This document shows positions 52,843 to 61,320 of a stretch of DNA of 64,000 nucleotides, one piece after another. The stretch's first letter is position 1; each line of letters starts with the position of its first letter. Under the pieces are notes generated by a model that made no database searches, was not told the DNA's origin, and saw only the letters and a list, made by a program, of their open reading frames with translations. This DNA is from Halogranum rubrum (GTDB taxonomy: Archaea; Halobacteriota; Halobacteria; Halobacteriales; Haloferacaceae). The stretch covers positions 1,327,058-1,391,057 of the forward strand of contig NZ_FOTC01000001.1 of the NCBI RefSeq assembly GCF_900114455.1, in the 5' to 3' direction. Position numbers and translations under genes: made by a program.

Positions 52843-53838
52843 ATGGCAACAGACACTGGACAATCCAACCAACAGAACACCGGTATCGGTGAGGACCGTC
52901 CGCTGAAGCGCGGCCCGCTCAGCAAGTGGGTCAGTAGCTCGATTCAGAACCCAGAACGGGCGTACCGCGCGATGTTCTACGTCGCGACGGTGTTCTTCCT
53001 GTTCACCACGCTGTTCCCGTTCTACTGGCTGCTCGTCCTCGCGTTGACGCCACAGAACCTACTCACCAACGTCGGACTCGTCCCGAACGGGTTCAACCCG
53101 ATGTCGTTCGTCACCGTCTTCGAGCGCGTGCCGTTCCACATATACATGTTCAACAGTCTCGTGTTGGGCATCATGACGACGGTTATCGTCCTCTTGCTCG
53201 CGAGTCTCGCGGGCTACGTATTCGGACGGCTTCGGTTCCCCGGGAAGGCACCGATGATGCTCGCCATCTTGGCCATCTCGTACTTCCCACCGGCAGCGTT
53301 CCTCATCCCGCTGTTCGAACTGTTCACCGGTAACGTGGCGGTTCCGCTGCTCGGAACGTCACTGGTGTTCGGCGAACAGTTGTATCTGAACAGTCCGGAC
53401 CTGTTCAACACGCCGTGGGCGATGGTGTTACCGTTCAGCGCGCTGTTCATGCCGCTGTCTATCTTCATCCTCACGACGTTCTACGGCCAAATCCCGGACG
53501 GACTGGAAGACGCCGCACGAATCGAAGGGACGACGCGACTCGGTGCGCTGTTCCGCGTCATCATCCCGCTGTCGGCACCCGGTGTCGCCACCGCGGGCGT
53601 CCTGACGTTCATCAGCGTCTACAACGAGTTCTTCTTCTCGTTCCTGATGAACAACGGAGAGGCCCAAAACTGGGCCCCACTCGTCGGCGGTATCATCGGT
53701 CTGCAAGGGCAGTTCGACACGCCGTACCACCTGATGGCGGCGGCCAGCATCATCGGGGTGCTGCCGGTCGCCATCCTCGTCATCGTCGCACAGGAAAAGA
53801 TCGTCAGCGGCCTCACTGCAGGGGCACTCAAGGAGTAA
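52843..53838 (+). CDS. Sugar ABC transporter permease (MalG/UgpE-like)
   Basis: 331 residues with about six membrane helices. The EAA loop is LEDAARIEGTTRLGALFRVI, followed by IPLSAPG. It has the N-terminal FPFYWLLVLALTP and C-terminal AQEKIVSGLTAGALKE typical of CUT1 MalG subunits. It forms the second half of the channel. The stop lies 4 bases before the ATPase start. Confidence 0.92.
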   Translation: MATDTGQSNQQNTGIGEDRPLKRGPLSKWVSSSIQNPERAYRAMFYVATVFFLFTTLFPFYWLLVLALTPQNLLTNVGLVPNGFNPMSFVTVFERVPFHIYMFNSLVLGIMTTVIVLLLASLAGYVFGRLRFPGKAPMMLAILAISYFPPAAFLIPLFELFTGNVAVPLLGTSLVFGEQLYLNSPDLFNTPWAMVLPFSALFMPLSIFILTTFYGQIPDGLEDAARIEGTTRLGALFRVIIPLSAPGVATAGVLTFISVYNEFFFSFLMNNGEAQNWAPLVGGIIGLQGQFDTPYHLMAAASIIGVLPVAILVIVAQEKIVSGLTAGALKE

Positions 53839-53842
53839 GACA

Positions 53843-55024
53843 ATGGGAGACGTAAAACTCGAACACGTAAGCAAGCACTACGACGACGTAACGGCAGTAG
53901 ACGACATGAACGTACAGATACGGGACGGCGAGTTCGTCTGTCTCGTCGGTCCCTCTGGCTGTGGGAAGTCCACCACGATGGAGATGGTCGCCGGCTTGAC
54001 CATGCCCAGCGAGGGGACCATCCACATCGCCGGCCACGAGGTGACGAACCTCCCGCCGAAGGACCGCGGCATCGCGATGGTCTTCCAGAACATCGCGCTG
54101 TTCCCGCACATGGACGTCTACGACAACATCAGCTTCGGCCTTCGCCTCCGCGACTACGACAAAGAGGAGATCGACCGACGCGTCGAGAAGGCCTCGGACG
54201 TCGTCCAGTTGGAGGGAATGCTCGACCGGATGCCCGACGAGATGTCGGGTGGACAGCGTCAGCGAGTCGCTATCGCCCGCGCAATCGTCCGGAACCCCGA
54301 AGTGTTCCTGATGGACGAACCGTTGGCGAACCTCGACGCGAAGCTTCGCGTCCACATGCGAACGGAGCTTCAGCGCCTGCACAAGGAACTGGACACGACC
54401 ATCATCTACGTCACGCACGACCAGGCGGAGGCGATGACGATGTCCGACCGAATCGCCGTCCTCGACTCCGGTCAACTCCAGCAGATAGACCCACCGCTGA
54501 CCTGCTACAACGAACCGGCGAACCTGTTCGTCGCCGGGTTCATCGGGTCACCGGCGATGAACTTCGTCGAAGGTGAGGTCACCGAGAACGGTTTCCGGTC
54601 CGAGAACCTCGACGTCGAGTTCGACCCCGCCCGGATGGGCGTCAACGTCGGCGACCAGGTGACACTCGGTATCCGGCCCGAGGACGTCTACCCCGCCGAC
54701 GACGGGCGGACGCTCTCGCATCCGACCGCGGAGATAGAGACGGTCAGCGACGTGCTAGAGCCGATGGGTGACGAAATCTTCATCTATCTGCTGCTCGCCG
54801 ACGACGTCGAGACCAACCTCGAAGAGACGGCGTCGAACAATCAGCTCCTCATGAGCGTCGACCCCGACAGCGACATCACGGAGGAACAAGACGTCGACGT
54901 CGTCCTCGACCGGAGTAAGATTCACCTGTTCGACACCAACTCCGGGCAGGCACTGCAGCACGGGCTGGTCAACCCGACGACAGCCGAAAGCACTACTGGC
55001 ACGGAAGCAGAAAGCGACGACTAA
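53843..55024 (+). CDS. Sugar ABC transporter ATP-binding protein (MsmX/UgpC-like)
   Basis: 393 residues. Walker A is VGPSGCGKSTTMEMVAG, the signature MSGGQRQRVAIARAIV, Walker B EVFLMDEPLANLDAKLR, and switch His in YVTHDQAEA. The C-terminal ~140 residues form the MalK-type TOBE regulatory domain (VTLGIRPEDVYPAD). An acidic Thr-rich tail ends the protein. It energises the sugar importer. Confidence 0.93.
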   Translation: MGDVKLEHVSKHYDDVTAVDDMNVQIRDGEFVCLVGPSGCGKSTTMEMVAGLTMPSEGTIHIAGHEVTNLPPKDRGIAMVFQNIALFPHMDVYDNISFGLRLRDYDKEEIDRRVEKASDVVQLEGMLDRMPDEMSGGQRQRVAIARAIVRNPEVFLMDEPLANLDAKLRVHMRTELQRLHKELDTTIIYVTHDQAEAMTMSDRIAVLDSGQLQQIDPPLTCYNEPANLFVAGFIGSPAMNFVEGEVTENGFRSENLDVEFDPARMGVNVGDQVTLGIRPEDVYPADDGRTLSHPTAEIETVSDVLEPMGDEIFIYLLLADDVETNLEETASNNQLLMSVDPDSDITEEQDVDVVLDRSKIHLFDTNSGQALQHGLVNPTTAESTTGTEAESDD

Positions 55025-55030
55025 TCACAG

Positions 55031-55234
55031 ATGGTCACCGACTCGGGCATCCTGTACGTCGTACTCGTCACGCTTCTGTTCCTGCCGTGGGGCTACGGAG
55101 TCGTGCGGTTCGTGATGGACACGAAGAACATCTACATCCCGAAGGGGCGACAGTTCCTCCGTGGCCGACGTCGGCTCAAAGAGGAGGAACGCGAAGAACA
55201 GGAGCGAGAAGAGCGCGAACGACAGCTCTACTGA
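55031..55234 (+). CDS. Small single-pass membrane protein of the sugar ABC operon
   Basis: 67 residues. One hydrophobic helix (about residues 8-30, ILYVVLVTLLFLPWGYGVV) is followed by a very charged coiled-coil-like tail with repeated EERE. It starts 6 bases after the ATPase stop, so it is co-transcribed. Function unknown; it might tether or regulate the ABC complex. Confidence 0.7.
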   Translation: MVTDSGILYVVLVTLLFLPWGYGVVRFVMDTKNIYIPKGRQFLRGRRRLKEEEREEQEREERERQLY

Positions 55235-55288
55235 GTCGACTACCCATCACACCGTCGACATTAATCCCCCATTCGAAACGGGATGTTT

Positions 55289-55304
55289 AACTACCAGATG
55301 AGTA
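55289..55304. promoter_or_regulatory. TrmB-like operator upstream of the first Gfo/Idh gene
   Basis: AACTACCAGATGAGTA fits TACT-N7-GAGTA with one mismatch. It ends 13 bases before the ATG and overlaps the AT-rich promoter region. Confidence 0.4.
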
Positions 55305-55317
55305 AACCGTGTTATCA

Positions 55318-56388
55318 ATGAGTAGCAACCGCCCTCCGCGACTCGGAATCGTCGGACTCGGGAACATTGGACACCACCACGCGACGCGACTGGTCGAGCA
55401 GGATGCTGACCTCGTTGGCGGCGTCGACATCGCCGAACCTGCACGCGAACGTTTCGAAGCGGAGTTCGGTGTGACCGCGTACGACGACGCGACCGACCTC
55501 TACGACGTTGCGGACGCCGTCATCGTCACGACGCCGAACCGGTTCCACGAGGAGTACGCCGTCTCTGCGCTCGATGCCGGACTCGACGTGCTCTTGGAGA
55601 AACCGCTCGCTCACTCACTGGAGAGTGCAGAACGCATCGTCGCCGCCGCCAAGGAGTCGGAGGGCTTCTGCATGGTCGGGTTCAACAACCGGTTTTCGAA
55701 CCCGGTCGAGATAATCAAACACGCCCAGCGGGAGGATCGCTTCGGCGACGTCAACCACATCGAGGCCAACTACGTCCGTCGTCGCGGTGTTCCCGGTCGT
55801 GGCTCGTGGTTCACGAACAAAGAGGTCGCCGGCGGTGGGTCGCTCATCGACATCGGGGTCCACGCCATCGACCTCGCGCTCTACTTTCTCGATTTCCCCG
55901 AGTTGGCGGAAGTCACCGGCACTACGCGTTCGCAGTTCGGCGGCCGTGACGACTACGCGTTCGTCGAGATGTGGGGGAACGACACCGGACCAGAGGGGTT
56001 CAACGTCGACGACTCCGCCAGCGCGTTCATCCGGTGTGCGAACGGAACGACCATCTCACTGGAAGTCGCCTGGGCGGCTAACCGCCCGACGAACGACGAG
56101 TTCTTCATTCGCGGTACCGAGGCCGGCGCGCACTTCGACCGCGCGAGTCAAGACCTCACCTTCTACGGGACGGGGACGGGTGGCGCGAATCACCTGACCG
56201 ACACCGATATCGACACGCGAACGACCGACACCCACCAGGCCGAACAGGCGATGTTCGTCGACGCCGTCCGTGCCGGTGAAGCACCGGGTCGAAACACTAT
56301 CGACGAGGGACTCGCCGTCCAGCGCGTCATCGACGCCATCTACCGCTCCTCGGAGTCCGGAAACGCCGTACGGTTGACCGACGAGTAA
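55318..56388 (+). CDS. Gfo/Idh/MocA-family NAD(P)-dependent oxidoreductase
   Basis: 356 residues. LGIVGLGNIGHHHATRLVE is the Rossmann loop, LLEKPLAHSLESAERIV holds the conserved EKP Lys, and GGSLIDIGVHAIDLALYFLD the catalytic Asp/His. These enzymes oxidise sugars or polyols such as inositol or glucosides. ATG at 55318 starts the Rossmann core; a GTG three codons upstream is less likely. It follows the ABC operon with its own operator and promoter. Confidence 0.9.
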   Translation: MSSNRPPRLGIVGLGNIGHHHATRLVEQDADLVGGVDIAEPARERFEAEFGVTAYDDATDLYDVADAVIVTTPNRFHEEYAVSALDAGLDVLLEKPLAHSLESAERIVAAAKESEGFCMVGFNNRFSNPVEIIKHAQREDRFGDVNHIEANYVRRRGVPGRGSWFTNKEVAGGGSLIDIGVHAIDLALYFLDFPELAEVTGTTRSQFGGRDDYAFVEMWGNDTGPEGFNVDDSASAFIRCANGTTISLEVAWAANRPTNDEFFIRGTEAGAHFDRASQDLTFYGTGTGGANHLTDTDIDTRTTDTHQAEQAMFVDAVRAGEAPGRNTIDEGLAVQRVIDAIYRSSESGNAVRLTDE

Positions 56389-56544
56389 CCGTCGCTCTAC
56401 TCACCACTTCGACCCTCCCCCACGTGTAGCGCAGCGAGGGACGATAACGTACGGCGTACGAACCGGCAAACACTGCGGATTTCGTCGTACGGCTCGAGGG
56501 GTCTGTCCTGAACTTTTATTCGCCTCGTAGTTGTAGCCCCGCAC

Positions 56545-57513
56545 ATGGACGTTGGAGTACTCACCGTCCCCCTCGGGGGCGAATCTCTCGAAGATGCACT
56601 GGCATACCTCTCGGATATCGGCGTCGGCGCAGTCGAACTCGCCTGTGGCGGCTATCCCGGAGAGGCTCACATCGACCGCAGTCACTACCTCGACGACGAG
56701 GATGCACAAGCAGAGCTACAGGCACTTCTCGACGAACACGACCTGCGAGTGAGCGCGCTCGCGACGCACAACAACCCGCTGCATCCCGACGAGGAGACGG
56801 CGGCCGAGGCCGATACTGAACTCCGAGAGGCAATCGAACTGTCCGCACAACTCGGTGCCGACGTCGTCACCTGTTTCTCCGGACTGCCTGCCGGCGGGCC
56901 GAACGACGAGGTACCGAACTGGATTACCGCACCGTGGCCGACTGAACACGCCGACGCCCACGAGTACCAGTGGGACGTCGCCGTCGAGTACTGGACGGAC
57001 ATCGCGGAACACGCCGACGACCACGGCGTCGACGTCGCCATCGAGATGCACCCGAACATGCTCGTCTACGAACCGACGGGGATGGCGAAACTCCGCAAGG
57101 CGACGAACGAGCGTATCGGCGCGAACTTCGACCCCTCGCATCTCTACTGGCAGGGTATCGACGTGACGAAGGCGATTCGCTTCCTCGGTGAGGAGGATGC
57201 GATTCACCACTTCCACGCCAAGGACACGAAGGTCTACGACGCCAACGCCGACCTGAAGGGCGTCCTCGACACCGACGCCTACACCGAGGAGGTCGACCGT
57301 TCGTGGCTGTTCCGCTCTGTCGGCTACGGCCACGGCGAGGAACACTGGAAGGACGTCGTCTCGACGCTCCGGATGGTCGACTACGACGGCGCGCTCAGTA
57401 TCGAACACGAGGACTCGCTGACCTCCTCGCGGGAGGGCCTAGAGAAGGCAGTCGACGTGCTCCAGCGCGCCGTCTTCGAGACGCAACCGGGCGACGCCTA
57501 CTGGGCGGAGTGA
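56545..57513 (+). CDS. Sugar phosphate isomerase/epimerase (xylose-isomerase-like TIM barrel)
   Basis: 322 residues. VGVLTVPLGGESLEDALAYL starts the barrel. Metal-binding residues appear in AIEMHPNMLVYE (Glu), ANFDPSHLYWQGID (Asp, His), HHFHAKDTKVY (His, Asp) and LSIEHEDSL (Glu). This is the IolE/TIM family acting on inositol-like or ketosugar substrates. It lies between two Gfo/Idh dehydrogenases, and together they resemble oxidise-isomerise sugar pathways. Confidence 0.9.
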   Translation: MDVGVLTVPLGGESLEDALAYLSDIGVGAVELACGGYPGEAHIDRSHYLDDEDAQAELQALLDEHDLRVSALATHNNPLHPDEETAAEADTELREAIELSAQLGADVVTCFSGLPAGGPNDEVPNWITAPWPTEHADAHEYQWDVAVEYWTDIAEHADDHGVDVAIEMHPNMLVYEPTGMAKLRKATNERIGANFDPSHLYWQGIDVTKAIRFLGEEDAIHHFHAKDTKVYDANADLKGVLDTDAYTEEVDRSWLFRSVGYGHGEEHWKDVVSTLRMVDYDGALSIEHEDSLTSSREGLEKAVDVLQRAVFETQPGDAYWAE

Positions 57514-57518
57514 TTCAG

Positions 57519-58640
57519 ATGAGCCAAGAGCCACTCGACGTCGGCGTGCTAGGGTACCGATTCATGGGAAAGGCGCACTCGAACGCGCTCGCTCGCCTGC
57601 CGATGTTCTTCGACGACGCACCGGACGTGAACCGCCACACGCTCGTCGGCCGCAACGAGGAGGCGCTGGCCGAAGCGGCCGAGCAGTTCGGCTTCGAGCA
57701 CATCTCGACCGACTGGGAAGACGTCGTCGACGACGTCGACGTCTTCTACAATCTCGGGCCGAACCACGTCCACGCCGAACCCTCTATCGCCGCGTTAGAG
57801 GCCGGGACGCCGGTCTTCTGTGAGAAACCGCTCGCGCCGACGCTGGAAGCGGCCGAGGAGATGCGCGACGCCGCCGCCGACAGCGGCGTCGTCGCCGGCT
57901 GTGCGTTCAACTACCGATTCGTCCCGGCCATCCGCTACGCGAAGAACCTCATCGAGGACGGGAAACTCGGCGAGATTCGACAGGTCCGCGGACGCTACCT
58001 GCAAGACTGGTTGGTCGACGCCGACGCACCGTGGTCGTGGCGCAACGACGAAGAGTTGGCCGGAAGCGGTGCACTCGGTGACCTCGGTGCCCACACGGTC
58101 GACCTCGCCCGGTTCCTCGTCGGCGACGAGACGGGCGAGATGAGCGAAATTTCGGGCCAGCTACAGACGTTCGTCGAGGAGCGTCCGGTCGAGGGAAGCG
58201 ACGAGACGCGGCCAGTCACCGTCGACGACGCCTACGCCGCGCAGGTCGAGTTCGAGTCGGGCGCGATGGGGACGTTCGAAGCCTCCCGCGTCGCCGACGG
58301 CCACAAGAACGACCACACCATCTCGGTCCACGGGTCGGAGGGCAGCCTGGAGTTCTCGCTCGAACGGTTGAACGAGTTGAAGTACAAGGGTGCGGACCAC
58401 CGCGGCTACGAGACGATTCTCGTCACCGACGAGTCAGACCCGTATCTCGACCACTGGTGGCCGCCGGGCCACGTCATCGGGTGGGAGCACACGTTCGTCC
58501 ACGAGAACTACGAGTTCCTCTCTTCGGTCCGCGACGACGAGGAGTTCCACCCGTCGTTCGAGGACGCCTATCAGGTTCAGCGCGTGCTGGATGCAATCGA
58601 ACGGAGTGACGAGAGCGGCGAGCGTATCTTATTGGAGTAG
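57519..58640 (+). CDS. Gfo/Idh/MocA-family NAD(P)-dependent oxidoreductase
   Basis: 373 residues. DVGVLGYRFMGKAHSNALAR is the Rossmann loop, FCEKPLAPTLEAAEEM the EKP motif and GDLGAHTVDLARFLVGD the catalytic part. It starts 5 bases after the TIM-barrel gene stop, so the two are co-transcribed. It differs enough from the first Gfo/Idh protein to expect a different substrate. The last codons (ILLE, stop) are copied in the downstream repeat. Confidence 0.9.
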   Translation: MSQEPLDVGVLGYRFMGKAHSNALARLPMFFDDAPDVNRHTLVGRNEEALAEAAEQFGFEHISTDWEDVVDDVDVFYNLGPNHVHAEPSIAALEAGTPVFCEKPLAPTLEAAEEMRDAAADSGVVAGCAFNYRFVPAIRYAKNLIEDGKLGEIRQVRGRYLQDWLVDADAPWSWRNDEELAGSGALGDLGAHTVDLARFLVGDETGEMSEISGQLQTFVEERPVEGSDETRPVTVDDAYAAQVEFESGAMGTFEASRVADGHKNDHTISVHGSEGSLEFSLERLNELKYKGADHRGYETILVTDESDPYLDHWWPPGHVIGWEHTFVHENYEFLSSVRDDEEFHPSFEDAYQVQRVLDAIERSDESGERILLE

Positions 58641-58731
58641 GCCAGTAGACTATACGCGAGGCGGTCTTTGCGGCGATCGGATCTTACTGGAGTAGGCCAG
58701 TAGACGGTACGTGAGGCGTCTTTGCGGTGCG
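58626..58731. repeat. Tandem duplication of the 3' end of the Gfo/Idh gene
   Basis: A unit of about 50 bases at 58626-58676 recurs at 58681-58731 (55-base period) with few changes. Both copies contain TTGGAGTAGGCCAGTAGAC or CTGGAGTAGGCCAGTAGAC, then GCGAGGCG or GTGAGGCG and TCTTTGCGG. The first copy covers the last codons and stop of the gene, while the second repeats them out of use. Confidence 0.75.
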
Positions 58732-58788
58732 ACACGTATCTCAGTCGGTTTTCAATTTGTGAGAGACGAGAGTGGCTTCCAGCCGAAC

Positions 58789-59637
58789 TTAGAACTCGTG
58801 GACGCCGTCGTCGGTGACGACTTCTTCGATGAGTTCGACCGGCGTCGCGTCGTAGGCCGGGTTCTCGATAGAGATGCCTTCGGTAGGTTCGAGCATGACT
58901 TCGCTCGCCGAGCGGAACTCGTTCTCGAAGGCGAAGCCGTCGACGATTATCTTCGTGCTGCTGCCGACGACGGTGACAGGGACGTCGAGGTGGTGGGCGG
59001 TAGCGATGAGCGGGAACGTCCCGACGCGGTTGTAGAGCGTCTCGTCGACGATACAGTCCATCCCGATGACGACACGGTCACATTCGGGGAGGAACATCCC
59101 GGACGCGCCGTCGACCATGAGATGCGGGTCGACACGGTCGATCTCGGAGAGCGTACGAACCGTCTTCCGGCCGAGGTAGCGCGGGCGCGCCTCGGTGACG
59201 TAGGCGGTGGTGTGGATGCCCTCGCTGGCGGCGAGTTCGATTCCTTCGAGGACGGTCGACGAGTAGTCGTGAGTGAGGAACGTCTCGCCATCTTCGAACG
59301 TGTCGGCGAGGTTGCGCGCAGCCTTTCGTTTCCCGGTCTCGATATCTTCGACGACGCGCTCGATGGTCGAGCGGGTAATCTTCTTCGCTGACTCGACGGA
59401 GTCCGCCCGGCCGACGACGCTGCGAGCGACCTCTCGCATGGCGTTGTGGAGCGAGGCGTGGGAGGGGTTCGCTCGACGGAGCGCGCCGGTGTTGTGTTCG
59501 AGGTCACGCTCGAACTCGTCGACGGTGGCGTAGTCGCGGTCGAGCAGTCCCGAAAGCGACTCGGTTGCCTTCACCGCGACGACGGACGAGGAGTGCGTCT
59601 GCATCTCTCGAATCTCCTCGATAGTCTCGTCTATCAT
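58789..59637 (-). CDS. Ribose-1,5-bisphosphate isomerase / eIF2B alpha-like protein
   Basis: 282 residues. The MtnA/eIF2B fold shows as NTGALRRANPSHASLHNAMR, TFLTHDYSSTVLEGIELA, YVTEARPRYLGRKTV and MDCIVDETLYNRVGTFPL, then VPVTVVGSSTKII. Archaeal members convert ribose-1,5-bisphosphate to ribulose-1,5-bisphosphate for nucleotide salvage; others are initiation-factor-like. The family is clear, the exact function is not. I chose ATG at 59637. Confidence 0.83.
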   Translation of the reverse strand: MIDETIEEIREMQTHSSSVVAVKATESLSGLLDRDYATVDEFERDLEHNTGALRRANPSHASLHNAMREVARSVVGRADSVESAKKITRSTIERVVEDIETGKRKAARNLADTFEDGETFLTHDYSSTVLEGIELAASEGIHTTAYVTEARPRYLGRKTVRTLSEIDRVDPHLMVDGASGMFLPECDRVVIGMDCIVDETLYNRVGTFPLIATAHHLDVPVTVVGSSTKIIVDGFAFENEFRSASEVMLEPTEGISIENPAYDATPVELIEEVVTDDGVHEF

Positions 59638-59859
59638 ACCCTCACGGTTGTACCTTCGAGCAAAAGACCTTCCGGGAGGTAGTATGGTGGCTGTCTCGTG
59701 CGTCGTCGATCGACTCGGACGGAACTGACCATCTCGACTCTCGCCGCCAGGTGCAACCACACCCGTCGACGTTCGACCGGTGGACGTAACCGTATCTGCT
59801 TACGCTCACCGCGAAATTGCCGCGCCATTTAAGGACATCTCCACGAAGGATGATGTATA

Positions 59860-60846
59860 ATGCTAGAGGACGACTTCGGCCGCGAGGTCTCCGGGGTGCG
59901 AATCTCTCTCACCGACCGGTGTAACTTCGACTGCGTCTACTGTCACAACGAGGGACTCGGCGACACTCGTGGACCGATGGACGCACAGGACAGCGAGATG
60001 AGCGCCGACGACGTCGTCCGCTTCCTCGAAGTCGTCGAGGAGTTCGGCGTCGAGAAGGTGAAGTTCACCGGCGGCGAACCGATGCTCCGACAGGACTTAG
60101 AGGAGATCATTCGCCGGACGCCCGACTCGATGGAGACGTCGCTGACGACGAACGGGACGTTCCTCCCCGGTCGAGCAGAGGCCCTCAAGGAGGCGGGACT
60201 CAGTCGCGTGAACGTCTCGCAGGACGCTCTCGACCGCGAGGCGTTCGCCGAGATTACGAAGTCCGGTGCGTACGACAAGGTGATGGAGGGTGTCCAAGCC
60301 GCACTCGACGCCGGATTGCGGCCAGTAAAGCTCAACATGGTCGTCTTCGAGCACACCGCCGGCTACGTCGAGGGGATGGTCGACCACGTCGCCGAGAACG
60401 ACGGTCTCCAGTTGCAACTCATCGAGTACATGCCCGAGTTGACGGGCAAACCCGAGTGGAACATCGACATCCAGCGCGTCCACGATTGGCTCGCCGACAT
60501 CGCCGACCACGTCGAGACGCGAGACATGCACGACCGGAAACGCTACTGGGTCGGCGGAGCACCGGAGTCCGGGGGCGGGATGGTCGAAATCGTCGACCCC
60601 GTCGAGAACGAGACGTTCTGTGCGAACTGCCACCGAGTTCGTGTCACGCACGAAGGCTACCTGAAGGGCTGTCTCAACCGGAACGACGACCTCAAACCGA
60701 TGGGCGAGATGTCGAAACCCGAGATTCGCGAGGCGTTCCGCGAGGTAGTCTCGAACCGCGTCCCGTACTACGGCGAGTATCTCGTGAAGAACGACCGCGA
60801 CGAGTACGTCGTCAACGAGAAGTATCTCGGCGTGAGTGCCGACTGA
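59860..60846 (+). CDS. moaA: GTP 3',8-cyclase (molybdenum cofactor synthesis)
   Basis: 328 residues. The radical-SAM Cys triad is in [15 protein letters not shown], and a SAM-binding segment follows in [16 protein letters not shown]. The second cluster is held by [18 protein letters not shown] near residue 250. It turns GTP into 3',8-cyclo-7,8-dihydro-GTP, the first step of molybdopterin synthesis. Relative to bacterial MoaA the C-terminus has no GG tail. It stands alone here. Confidence 0.94.
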   Translation: MLEDDFGREVSGVRISLTDRCNFDCVYCHNEGLGDTRGPMDAQDSEMSADDVVRFLEVVEEFGVEKVKFTGGEPMLRQDLEEIIRRTPDSMETSLTTNGTFLPGRAEALKEAGLSRVNVSQDALDREAFAEITKSGAYDKVMEGVQAALDAGLRPVKLNMVVFEHTAGYVEGMVDHVAENDGLQLQLIEYMPELTGKPEWNIDIQRVHDWLADIADHVETRDMHDRKRYWVGGAPESGGGMVEIVDPVENETFCANCHRVRVTHEGYLKGCLNRNDDLKPMGEMSKPEIREAFREVVSNRVPYYGEYLVKNDRDEYVVNEKYLGVSAD

Positions 60847-60936
60847 GAGCGGACGAGCGGCGACGGTAACGAGCGGCGAAAAGCGAGAGACAGCACCCGA
60901 ACGAGTACTTTTGTGGTCGCTCTACGACCTGCCCCC

Positions 60937-61320
60937 ATGAGCGACGTTCCGACCGAGGGAGAGACACGGACCTACACCCGGACGTTCACCGAACGCGACG
61001 TCGAACAGTTCGCCGACCTCTCGAACGACCGCGGCACACACCACGAGGAGCGAGACGAGGAGGGTCGTCTCATCGTCCACGGCCTGCTGACGGCGACGCT
61101 TCCGACGAAAGTCGGTGGCGACCTGAACGTCCTCGCTCGGTCGATGACGTTCGAGTTCCGTCGCCCGGTGTACACGGGTGAGAAAATCGAGTGCGTAGTG
61201 ACACTGGACAGCGTCGACCCGGGCGAGAGGCGAATCGAGGTCGGTGCTTCGATGACGTGTCACAACGAGTCGGACGAACTCGTGTTGACGGGGGAGTTCG
61301 ACGGCGTCATCTTCCGGTAG
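60937..61320 (+). CDS. MaoC-like hotdog-fold protein
   Basis: 127 residues. YTRTFTERDVEQFADLSNDR with a following HHEERDEEGRLIVHGLLTA is the hydratase-2 motif region of single-hotdog MaoC proteins, which hydrate enoyl-CoA or bind acyl-CoA. It is too short to be the two-domain mesaconyl-CoA hydratase of the methylaspartate cycle. Its 3' end overlaps the convergent mct gene by 14 bases. Substrate unknown. Confidence 0.85.
   Translation: MSDVPTEGETRTYTRTFTERDVEQFADLSNDRGTHHEERDEEGRLIVHGLLTATLPTKVGGDLNVLARSMTFEFRRPVYTGEKIECVVTLDSVDPGERRIEVGASMTCHNESDELVLTGEFDGVIFR

Noticed and set aside
60937-61320. Assignment of the MaoC protein as mesaconyl-CoA hydratase (mch)
   Set aside because: The known enzyme has two hotdog domains and about 350 residues. 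This protein has one domain of 127 residues, so only the family is given.
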